Origin: Auricularia sp. M13
Lineage: Eukaryota > Basidiomycota > Agaricomycetes > Auriculariales > Auriculariaceae
NCBI GenBank assembly: GCA_037042915.1
Contig: CM073201.1
Span: 372,001-436,000 of the forward strand
Reading direction: 5' to 3'
Length of the DNA stretch: 64,000 nucleotides
The position numbers and the translations under genes were made by a program. Below are positions 54,945 through 64,000 of the stretch, in pieces. Every line of letters starts with the position of its first letter. Positions within the stretch are counted from its first letter, which is position 1. The notes beneath the pieces were generated by a model. The model was not told the origin of the DNA and did not search any database. It was given only the letters and a program-made list of their open reading frames with translations.

Positions 54945-55321
54945 ATGAGTGCACCCGTTGGACAGCCGACACTCGTCGTGGCGTTTCTCGTTCCGCTTCT
55001 TGGACTCAGCATTAGAGTGAGTGCCCGCATCCCTCCGGCCAGCTTGCCCAGCTCACGCGTCCCTTCGCCTCGCCCTAGGAATTTCGCAACTCGCGCGCGC
55101 CCAACGTGCGCGCGGCCGGCTCGTCGGCCGACTTGGCCATCTACGTCGACGGCTTCGGGTCGCAGCCGCGTGCAGTTCACATCGAGCGCGTCGATTCCAC
55201 CGCCCGCACCAATGTTCATTCACCATGCTTGATACACCTGCCTCTCCACCACCATACGCTCATCCATCTTCGTCTTGTCCGTACATTAGCTCTAGTTGAC
55301 ATTGTACATAGTATTTGCAAT
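54945..55321 (+). CDS. Small hypothetical protein, low support
   Basis: MSAPVGQPTLVVAFLVPLLG forms a hydrophobic start. A GTGAGT donor (55018) and a CCTAG acceptor (55079) join it to EFRNSRAPNVRAAGSS and ADLAIYVDGFGSQPRAVH. An upstream splice acceptor (ctccatag, 54940) with a gttaagt donor (about 54888) suggests a 5' intron, and atatatag at 54827 could be the TATA box. No family recognised. Confidence 0.35.
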
Positions 55322-55329
55322 ACATGTGT

Positions 55330-55676
55330 TTAATGTCGTATTTGTTTTGTGACTTGTAAAGAAAGAGAGGGGAAAGAGAGGGAAAGAGAAGCCGTGATGG
55401 CAATCCGCAGATCTGGAGAATAGAGGAGAGACGGGAATGGGGACCGGCCGCACGGGCGGTCGACCATCAAACCTCGGCGGACTCCGAGCGACCAGCCGCG
55501 CGGTCGACCGCCGGGCCCGCGGAAGTATCCGCGCGACCCGGAACGCGGTCGCGACCGCATTGACGGTCGCGCGGTGCTCGGCGCGGCGTCCGCGCAATCG
55601 TGGCGCGGTGTCTCTTGCTTTTGCTCCTGCACCATCTCCTGCCTGCGTCGCGTTTCCCTTCTATAATTCCCACATA
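55330..55676. other. Intergenic, low-complexity and CGGTCG-rich
   Basis: A purine-rich tract (55360-55400) is followed by dense cggtcg/cgaccg motifs (55450-55610). No gene supported. Confidence 0.35.
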
Positions 55677-58600
55677 ATGAACTTCAATCCTAATTCCTAC
55701 ATTTACACCACCCCTCGCGGTGTATTTTGGGCCATGCATTTGTGCAGCACTGCCCAATGCGGCCTGCCCTTGGCCGATCCTCTCCTTACAGTAGCATCTA
55801 ATCCTAATCCTTTCCGGCCATACCAACGGGTCAGATCTGATATCTTTGCTCGGGCTTTTGGTTGACTTTTTGACAGTGCCCGAATGGCCACCACTATTGG
55901 TTGGTCAGTGCTGCACCTGCCGACGCGCCAGGACTAGCACCGCCACTACAGGTGCACGGGCACGGCCCACTGCCAGTACCCGCGCCAGGGCTGGTCCCCG
56001 CACCGATGCCGCTTCCTGCGCCAGTGCCTCTGCCTGCTCTGCCACAGGCAATGGCAGGGAACCATCCCGGTAAGCGTGCCCGTTTTCAGCATTCTAGTCG
56101 CTTACTGATAGGATCCCGACGTAGCACATCCCCCTGGTATGCTAGGCAAGACGACGCGCGGGAATTCTCGTGCAGCCCGTTTCGTTCCGTCAGTCAGCGA
56201 CGAAGATTACAGTTGGGGACAGTCAAAGTGTATCCAAATAGTATACTGCCCATATCTTTCCACGCAGGCTATAGACCCTCTCAAATATTACACCATCATG
56301 TTCAGGAAAATAATGCGCATTTTCTGAGTATACTTACGTAATATTATAACGAGGAATAAGGTTTTGCCAAAATTTTGACCCTCAACCAAAATTACAAGTT
56401 GTCTCAAAAAGCATTTTGAGCACAAGAGAAATTTACATAGGAAATTATGTTTTTTGAAAAGTTTGAGGACCATGAGATTCTCAGTCCCATTGACCCTTTG
56501 AATGGTGTCTGGCAGTGGAATTCATTTGCATCGAGCGGGATATTGACCTCCGGACGCTCATCAGCCGTTGGGTCTGCTCCGGAATCAAACTGCTCAGCTC
56601 TGCTACCAAAGACCTTTTGCTAATTGGCATACAAATGGCTCGTTAAAATCGTCCAATTTTTGCAGATTCATGCTCAGGGCATTGATAGCTTTCGAATGAT
56701 ATATATTACGTAATATTCTATAAGGTTTTAAGCTTTTTGCCAAATTTCAGGGACCTCCTTCCTAAAAAGGAAGTTTCCCAGAGAACGGCTCGTTGGATTT
56801 CGATAAAAGTTATACCGTTGGAAAGCCCTCGACGAGACGCACATTTTCGTCTATATAGGTATGGGGGTATATAAAACTGGATACACTTTGACTGTCCCCA
56901 ACTGTACCTCCACATTGACGAGTCCGTCCCGCCCGGCAAGTGTCCACGCAAGAATTGTCGCACGCAGGGGAACGTGTATCGCAGGGGCAACCACCGGTGT
57001 GCTGGGAATTATTGCCCTGGATGCTGTCCGAAAGTTCACGACCTCAAACGTGCGCGCGGCATGGCGCACTCGGGATGCAGGCTCCATCACATCCTACCAT
57101 TCGACCCCTCCATGTCCCCGACTGCAATCTCTGTTGCTGCTACACCCATTGTCGGCCCCTCCCTCGCTGGAAACGACGTGCCAGGCGCTGAAAAAGTCCC
57201 GACACCGCCCATTGCTGGTGTTCCACCTGGCATCTCGGCGCCACCTGCAGCGCCGCGCACGGTGCCCAGCGCTATATCCGCCGTCTCGACGCAGCAAATA
57301 ACAAGGCCAATCGCTGGCGCCCTTCGCGCTGCAAGGAGTGCCTCGCATCCGATTCTGGACCACGCGCTGGCCAAGAAACAAGCCCTCGAAGCGCGGGATC
57401 GCTGCACGGTCAAGATAGTCGTGTATTATAAGGTCTGCTCCTGTTGCCCATTGCTAACTCCGTACTGATTGAACTGGTCCATAGAACGGCGAGTCCCCTC
57501 GACATCTGACGGCTGTCGCGGCCAATCCCTCGTCGTTCTCGCTGGACCAAATTCATGACCTGCTCGACACATACGGCCTCGATATGCACAAGTTCGAGGC
57601 CTATGACCGCACGCTCAAGGTCTGGTCCCTTCAAGGTGCATCGCACCCAGTCAAGGTGTCCAATGGTGAGCTGCTGGTCTATCGCTGCTTAGACGTCTCT
57701 GACTGCGTCAATGTCGGAGATATCTTGCTGATGCAGCAGCACGGGCAAGCGCGGACACCTGTGAAACGCATGCATGACCCACTCGTATCGCCGCTTCACA
57801 AGCGCGCGCGTTCAGACGTGGACGACTGCCAATCCCCTATTCCATCATCCCCGAGCCCAACGTCTATTCAGCCCGCGCAGCCTCTCCCTCCGCCTGTTCG
57901 TGAACCTTTGCCTGGTGATCATCTTCCCCCTCCGCCACCACTTCCTATCGCGGCTGTCACACTTCTTCGGCCAGCGGGTACAGCCCTCCAGTTTCCGAAC
58001 GACTACAGCACGAGCGAGGTCTACTATGGCTTGCGCCGTCTTCAGGAGCTTACGACGAGCTCCTCGCGGACGCTCAAGGCGCACCACTTCCCTTCGGTGT
58101 TTGACGCCGTCAGGTACAAGAAGACCGCTGTCAACGACGCTGCGCGCACCATGAGGGAGGCCGAGCGCGACTTCCCCGACCTCGTCACCCAATATCTCCA
58201 ATACGGAGAGACTCTCGCTGGGCGGTGGAAACTTTTTCTCGGTGCCGTTAAGCACCGTCGGCTTACAGGTGCTGCGACGGGAGCAGCAGCCGACGACACT
58301 CGATTTTCGTCACCACTGCTAACGCACAGCATGCCGCCTGACTCGCCGACAACAACAGTTGCTCCCCAGCTGTTGACGCCGGTGCCGCTTCCATTTCCAG
58401 TTCCTGCTATCAGCGCCAGTGTCGATTCCGGCCTACCCTCTCGAGAATCGACGCCGCTGCGGTTCTTCAGCCCCTTGCCATCGCCTCAATTGCCCAGTAT
58501 CGACTCCTTCCTTCCTCCTGTTCCAATCCGCCTGTCACCATCGCCTCCTGTCCGGCTTCCATCGCCCACTGGCTCGTTGAACGGATCGACCACTTCTGTG

Positions 58601-59328
58601 AATCATGAGGCATCGTCCGACCACGAAGGTGACGATGACAAGTTTTCGCGTCTCATGATAAAAGGTGTCGAGCACGGCTGGCCGTTTCAGATCGAATGGG
58701 ACCTTGTATCAGCACGCTTGGATACACTGTTCCCTGTAATTTTCTCCGCACTGAAAGCTAATCCGAACGGGAGCACGTTCTTTAGAGAACGCCTCACCGC
58801 ACACGCTGCCGATCTCTCGAACGGTGTGCCAGCTATCAACCGTATGTTCAGCAGGAGCATTGCACCTCTCCAGGGAGGATAGTACGTGGATATTTACTTG
58901 TTTATTTCCTTTTGTTTAACTCAATTACCAGTTATGGTGAACAAGGCTTCGAGCTCGTCATGGCTGTGGTCACGTTTCATCTATCCAAGTGCTGGTCATC
59001 CGACGCTGCACATGCATTCTCTCCGCTTGATTGTGGTGATGTTTCGTGGTCCGTTCTTGTGCCCGAGCTTCTTGTCGCACTTGTTAGCGAGGATAAGGCG
59101 GTGGATAGCATCGATGCTCGGCACATTATCAACGAGAGCACGGAATTCGGTAACTATTTCCAACCCATGATGATGTCGGGCAGCGACAGTGACGGCGATG
59201 AAGAAAGCAAGCTATGCAATTACGGCGAGATCTACAGTATGCGGGCAATATTTAATGACCCGGAGATGGCTGCACGTCGCGAGAAGTTTTATCACGACGC
59301 TGGTATTGTTCCACAGAGCATTGATTAG
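55677..59328 (+). CDS. Cysteine-rich uncharacterised protein gene, split by a MITE
   Basis: Exons 55677-55829, 55877-56069, 56125-57432 (containing the MITE), 57485-58881 and 58932-59328. Without the 697 bp of MITE plus duplicated TA the frame is continuous. After a Pro/Ala-rich linker and SVSDEDY comes KCPRKNCRTQGNVY, then HRCAGNYCPGCCPKVHD, a compact cysteine cluster that may bind zinc. The middle is Pro/Ser-rich, and the C-terminal half includes FQIEWDLVSARLDTLFPVIF and YYGEQGFELVMAVVTFHL. With the MITE present the reading ends inside it, after about 35 extra residues. The gene is convergent with the KDZ gene, 87 bp apart. Family and function not recognised; it may belong to a transposon. 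Confidence 0.65.
56210..56904. mobile_element. Tc1/mariner-type MITE, copy 1 (695 bp), in a coding exon
   Basis: Perfect 27-bp terminal inverted repeats beginning CAGTTGGGGACAGTCAAAGT are flanked by TA on both sides (56208-56209, 56905-56906). TA duplications with CAGT ends indicate the Tc1/mariner/pogo superfamily. The element is AT-rich with no transposase. It interrupts a TAC codon of the surrounding gene. Confidence 0.9.
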
Positions 59329-59415
59329 TTGCCGGCACACATCATGTCCGTTATCACTCGCTTTTAATCAACGACTGTTTTGTGTAAACTTCTAAATCTG
59401 TGTACATGGGTGGCT

Positions 59416-61814
59416 CTATTTGGAAAGTAGTACTTCCCGGGGAATGAAAACTGGCTCCTGCCGCTTGCGCACCTGCTCTGAGACAAGGTAGCGGTTGCGA
59501 CGTTTGATCATTTCGTCAAGGAAAAAATTATAACGATCCTTGCGCATCTGACGCACAATGGCTCGGAAGCCTCCCATCCAGACGTTGGCTTGCTCGGCCG
59601 CCGAAGAGTTGAACAGCCATTTACCGTCGCTCATCAGTACATCCCACTGAGCCGGATCGCAGCGTGTCTGGCAGAATGTGTCGCTTGCTTTGTGCTTTGT
59701 GCGGAAGTGGAAAACATCGACCGGAAGAGCGCAGTTCTTGAACGTCTTGTCTCCATGTGCTTCAAGCCACTCGAGGACCTGACAATTGAGATCCATCCAG
59801 AGAACACCAGGGAGGGATGTTGCCGTGGGAAAAATACGCTTCCACATGTCCTGCATCATATACGTTAGCAGGCGCTGGTATGGTGAATCTCAATAGACAT
59901 ACCACGACCTTGGACACAGCCTCAGAACCAAAGAATGTCTCACGCGCCATGATGACACCGCAGGAGCCTACGACAAGCTCCTCGTTGTGCGTGCGACGCT
60001 GCCCAAAGCGTGCACGAAGCTTCCGATTGCCTGTGCTCAGTTTCTCTGGGCATGTAAGTGTTCCCGTCGAATCTGCTACTGTCGTCAGTATTCCTCATGC
60101 CCAGGCCATATCCCAAACCTTACCATCGAGAACAAGAGTTGCTGAGGCAACATCAGCGTCCGTGGCTTCGATTTCGACCTCGCCCTCGTCCCCGACACCT
60201 TCCCCTCCGCTGTTCTGCGTGAGAGGTTGGGATGTAGCGCTGGTATCGACCTCTGGAAGTAATTCCTCGCCTGCAAGCGCATCTGCAGTCTGTGAGACCT
60301 TGAGGTTCTCAAGACGCGATTTAAGTTGGAACATTGCTCGGCCTCTGGTCGTGTATTTATCCTCCAGCGCCTGGTGATCGGCGAGAGTGCAAACACGACT
60401 AGATGGTTGACGGTTGTTCAGGCATTGCTGCCCGTCTACAATAGCTACGCAGCGTAGTTGAAGGTCGTTATGAACAGCGCAGTACAGCGCACGGCTGTGT
60501 GGAAGGTCATTTGGACAGTCGTGAACGGCACAGCATGGATGTCCAAGCGTGATACCGTCGGTGAAAACGGACCGCAATACACCTTAGCACATGAGCAACT
60601 ACAATAGCACAAGATATGAAGACGCACCGGTGCTGCCGTCCTCGTCCTCGACCTCTTTGCAGCAGCCATTGCAAGCATGGTTCCACATCTCTCTTCCCGG
60701 CCCTGAGAATTTCTCCGTACGATCATCCAGGGCAGGGCGAAGTCTGTCGGCGTGGGAATTTGCTTTATGCTCTAGTTGAAGCAGCTTCCCGTCCTCGTGA
60801 GCCTGGATGAGAAGGCTGTGCAAGAAGAACGCGTCCCACACATGTTCGTGCACCATTTCAAACCCAACAGACCAGTCTACAGTGGGAATTGGATGAGTGA
60901 GGTTGTAGATTCGAGCGTTGTTGAGGCCCGAGACCCTGTTCCGGTCAGTGAGACTCCAACACAACATGGATGGTGGGACGGACCAGGCACACATCATCTC
61001 ATTGCAAAAGCGCTCACACAACTGGGCCGTAGCGAAAAATTTGCGCGAGATTTGAATGATCGGTGGGATTCCGCCGTAGTAAGTACGCATGGTAGCTCCG
61101 TCGTGGACGAAGAAGTTGTGGTGATAACGCGTGTTGCAACCTGTAAACTCAGTCACCAACAGAGAAATATGAGGCGGAGATAACGTACGGTGGCAATATA
61201 GCGATATTGCATAGACGGGGATCGCCCCTAAATCGTGCGAGAACAATACTGCCTCGTAGGAGCGTTCATCCCCAAGTTCAAACGGAAGCTCGACGCCAGC
61301 ACGTCCGTCTCCACGCTTGCACGAAAGGCATGTACGTGTCGGTGGGTAAAGATCACGATATCCTATCTAGATATTACAAGCGAAGTCTTGAAGGCATTGG
61401 TTACGCACCAATGTTAAACTCTCGCCCATACTTGAGAAAATGAGCGTATAGCTCTGGTCTAGCTTCCTTGGACGGCGATTCCCATACATGGAACTGCAGA
61501 GCTGCCCAGAGAAGCTTTACGACTGCGGGAGGAACGTCTATTGCAGCGCACAAGAACCCGAAAACTGACGCAGGAAGTGTCGTTGGAGGGGTTGAGACAA
61601 CAGGAGGCTGGGACCATGAGATCCTGGTGCGGAGGTGCGAGGCAAGCTCTCGAAAGAGCTGCAGTTGATTAACGGTGATGAACTGCACGAGATCGCCATG
61701 ATCGGCGAGCACAGAGAGCGCGTGAACGAGGTACATTGCGCTGAAGGAGCGAGCTGAGCTTGAAAGCCGTGTGCACAGTGAGGGGCTATCATTTGCAATC
61801 TTACTACTAGGCAT
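59416..61814 (-). CDS. KDZ transposase with CxC5 and CxC6 cysteine clusters (about 718 aa, intact)
   Basis: Six exons on the minus strand (61814-61409, 61362-61189, 61140-60628, 60582-60124, 60072-59903, 59850-59416) keep frame throughout. The CxC5-like part shows TCLSCKRGDGRAGVELPFEL, LYCHRCNTRYHHNFF and a following YYGGIPPIIQISRKF. The CxC6-like part shows GHPCCAVHDCPNDL, YCAVHNDLQLRC and RVCTLADHQALE. The C-terminal part has ARETFFGSEAVSKVV, VLWMDLNCQVLEWL and SSAAEQANVWMGGFRAIVR, containing Asp and Glu residues where KDZ catalytic acids are expected. I see no frame break. Terminal repeats of the element were not found, so its borders are unknown. Confidence 0.75.
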
Positions 61815-62431
61815 AGGCTACACAGCTGATACAGTGACTCTTACAATGCTCAAGCCGTTCGAGTGCGGTCGTCGCCCAACTCGTCGCGTCGAGCCAACAT
61901 CAGCGCGGTGACGCAATTGATTGCACAACGTGCCTGTGGCCCTGTCGGCCGGCCGGCCGCCCGGGCTGGCGGTCCTGTTTCCCGCCGCTCCTCATTTCTG
62001 CAGATCTGAGCGGTCAGAGTGATGTGAGGAGCCTGAGCTCGGGCTCCTCTGGCTCCTCGCCAAAGAAAGTGGGTTAGGGGTAAACGTTTGTGGAGCTCTC
62101 GGCGCTCGGCGCGCTTTGACTGCTCTGCGAGCTCCCCCGAGCTCTCAAACCGCCCAAACCGCAGAACCGGTTTTGCCGATGCGGAAGCCGTTGCCCCGCG
62201 TACCGGGCCATTTCTTCCGAAAATCAAATCGGTCTGGGTGCGTGGAGGTTGGACCGCGGCTAAGATAGACGCCGACAGTCTCGTAGACTTGCTCCCCGCC
62301 ATTCTGCATCCGTCCCAGGTCGCGCTTGACATGCACATTCAACGCGAAGTGACGATCACCGGTGATACCAGGCGGCTTTTCAGCAGGTTTCGCGTTAGCC
62401 ACCTGTGATATTGCTGGATACTTGGTGCGTA
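61815..62431. other. Intergenic between the KDZ gene and MITE copy 2
   Basis: A plus-strand frame (62088-62408), including KIDADSLVDLLPAILHPSQV, is protein-like but unsupported by any family or splice pattern. The KDZ promoter should lie near 61830-61950. Confidence 0.35.
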
Positions 62432-63126
62432 CAGTTGGGGACAGTCAAAGTGTATCCAAATAGTATACTGCCCATATCTTTCCACGCAGGCTATAGACCC
62501 TCTCAAATATTACACCATCATGTTCAGGAAAATAATGCGCATTTTCTGAGTATACTTACGTAATATTATAACGAGGAATAAGGTTTTGCCAAAATTTTGA
62601 CCCTCAACCAAAATTACAAGTTGTCTCAAAAAGCATTTTGAGCACAAGAGAAATTTACATAGGAAATTATGTTTTTTGAAAAGTTTGAGGACCATGAGAT
62701 TCTCAGTCCCATTGACCCTTTGAATGGTGTCTGGCAGTGGAATTCATTTGCATCGAGCGGGATATTGACCTCCGGACGCTCATCAGCCGTTGGGTCTGCT
62801 CCGGAATCAAACTGCTCAGCTCTGCTACCAAAGACCTTTTGCTAATTGGCATACAAATGGCTCGTTAAAATCGTCCAATTTTTGCAGATTCATGCTCAGG
62901 GCATTGATAGCTTTCGAATGATATATATTACGTAATATTCTATAAGGTTTTAAGCTTTTTGCCAAATTTCAGGGACCTCCTTCCTAAAAAGGAAGTTTCC
63001 CAGAGAACGGCTCGTTGGATTTCGATAAAAGTTATACCGTTGGAAAGCCCTCGACGAGACGCACATTTTCGTCTATATAGGTATGGGGGTATATAAAACT
63101 GGATACACTTTGACTGTCCCCAACTG
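62432..63126. mobile_element. Tc1/mariner-type MITE, copy 2 (695 bp)
   Basis: Same length as copy 1 and, reading base by base, I find no difference. It is flanked by TA (62430-62431, 63127-63128). Near-identity of two copies 6 kb apart points to recent transposition. Confidence 0.9.
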
Positions 63127-63128
63127 TA

Positions 63129-63693
63129 GTCAGAGCGCCTGAGTTTCGCAGCCTGTTCTGACTTATATTGCAGCATGTACTGATGCTTCACGTGCCAGAC
63201 AACGGCGTCTAGGTGCTGAGGGCTGGGTATTCATGTATTTCATAGTTCCTCCGGATCTCATCTACATAATCCATAATCATAATCTGTTCCTATGTGATTT
63301 GAATGAGCTCTAAGGCGCTGAGCGCCCGTCCGACTTGGGCGAGTCGACTGTCAAACTGAAACCCGTCAGTTTCTGCGAGACAGATCGTCATTCCGCTAGG
63401 CTACGTGTGAGGGGGACATTTCAATGGTGTAAGAGGCCGCCCTCTCCGAAAAGCGCTGGTGGCTAACCTCGAGTCCGGATCAAGCGCTGTCGCGGATCGC
63501 TAGCGCATGAACGCACGTCGTCCTGAAACCCATGAGCGTCAGATAATGTAGTCCACTGGCAGCTTCCGATACGCAGCATAAAACCTTTTGGATGGCCTGT
63601 ATCTTGTACAAATAGGGAAGCCAACACGGTATGTGAGAGCAACACCCCACACCGGCCTCATCTCCGTCTTCCGCGTTCTCCTCACTGGCACCC
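63129..63693. other. Intergenic upstream of secreted peptide gene 2
   Basis: No supported gene. Promoter elements of the peptide gene should lie here, but no clear TATA box was found. Confidence 0.35.
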
Positions 63694-63938
63694 ATGCATT
63701 TCACATCGCATACGATCGTAGCATTGCTGCTTGCGGTTCTAACCGTCCCGACTACTGCCTCTCCTACACCACAGGCCTGTGCAGTGCACGATGCTTCCAA
63801 CGCTGGTGGTCCTGATTGTTGTAGCCGCAACTGCGAAGCGTTGGCAAATCGCGTCTTGGTGCGCCCAAGAGATCTATACAGATAACGTCGATGCTAACCT
63901 TCGTGGTATAGGCAATCGAACCCTTTATAATGGAGTGA
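63694..63938 (+). CDS. Small secreted cysteine-containing peptide 2 (63 aa)
   Basis: Exons 63694-63858 and 63912-63938 join through GTGCGC and TATAG to give 63 residues. The signal peptide (MHFTSHTIVALLLAVLTVPT) is followed by T-A-S-P-T-P-Q-A-C and a C-C...C group. It shares length, N-terminal pattern and intron position with secreted peptide 1 at 26005, while the mature region has diverged, as is common for fast-evolving fungal secreted peptides. Function unknown. If the intron is not removed the frame ends eight codons later. Confidence 0.6.
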
Positions 63939-64000
63939 TGTCTCCTTAGGACTTTGAAGCTATCACAAATGTTACCTCGCAATTCCATCCTTACTGTACA

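Noticed and set aside
39554-61814. TET/JBP dioxygenase gene next to the KDZ transposases
   Set aside because: Such genes are known to travel with some KDZ elements, so I looked for the H-x-D and distal His pattern in the neighbouring frames and found none.

Overview
This window looks like nuclear DNA of a mushroom-forming basidiomycete (Agaricomycetes). The genes carry many short introns, mostly GTRNGT...YAG and 45-60 nt. TATA boxes sit 60-160 bp upstream of start codons. The gene families seen (KDZ transposases with CxC2, CxC5 and CxC6 cysteine clusters, YMC1-type carrier, EMB8/YheT hydrolase, fungal MscL) also fit that group. All calls come from reading the sequence, with exon joins done by eye.

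Left third (1-24 kb), mostly single-copy genes. A partial dimeric alpha/beta-barrel-like gene runs off the left edge. A tandem duplication follows, carrying two copies (A, B) of a small zinc-finger gene with their promoters; the first unit ends in a truncated 5' end of the poly(A)/uridylyl polymerase gene that follows the second. Next come the polymerase gene, a mitochondrial carrier, a small cysteine-containing gene, a hAT-type MITE, an unrecognised minus-strand gene, a 10-exon gene for a secreted protein with about 12 Stig1-like cysteine repeats, and an EMB8-type hydrolase. A fold-back element follows, then a divergent pair (MscL channel and a fifth small zinc-finger gene) flanked by a diverged inverted duplication, then a minisatellite.

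Middle (24-46 kb), accessory. Two further zinc-finger paralogues (C, D), a 63-residue secreted peptide, and a broken F-box gene plus a fragment lie in what looks like a second tandem duplication. Gene D ends inside a hAT MITE, which supplies its stop codon. Then follow a second hAT MITE, several genes with single-base frameshifts or stops, and a CxC2-KDZ transposase gene with at least one frame break. A Mutator-like MITE has a CCTAA telomere-like core.

Right third (46-64 kb), dominated by transposons. A gag-only Copia-like LTR element (identical 184-bp LTRs, TCCTT target duplication) contains a 4.07-kb hAT transposon with an almost intact transposase. Beyond it are a cysteine-rich gene split by a Tc1/mariner-type MITE, an apparently intact CxC5/CxC6 KDZ transposase gene in convergent orientation, a second copy of the same MITE with no visible difference, and a second 63-residue secreted peptide gene.

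The most unusual content is the five-locus family of small zinc-finger proteins, four of which share the spacing C-x4-C-x8-C-x8-H-x4-H, together with MITEs that alter or split host genes. No tRNA, rRNA or CRISPR array was seen.
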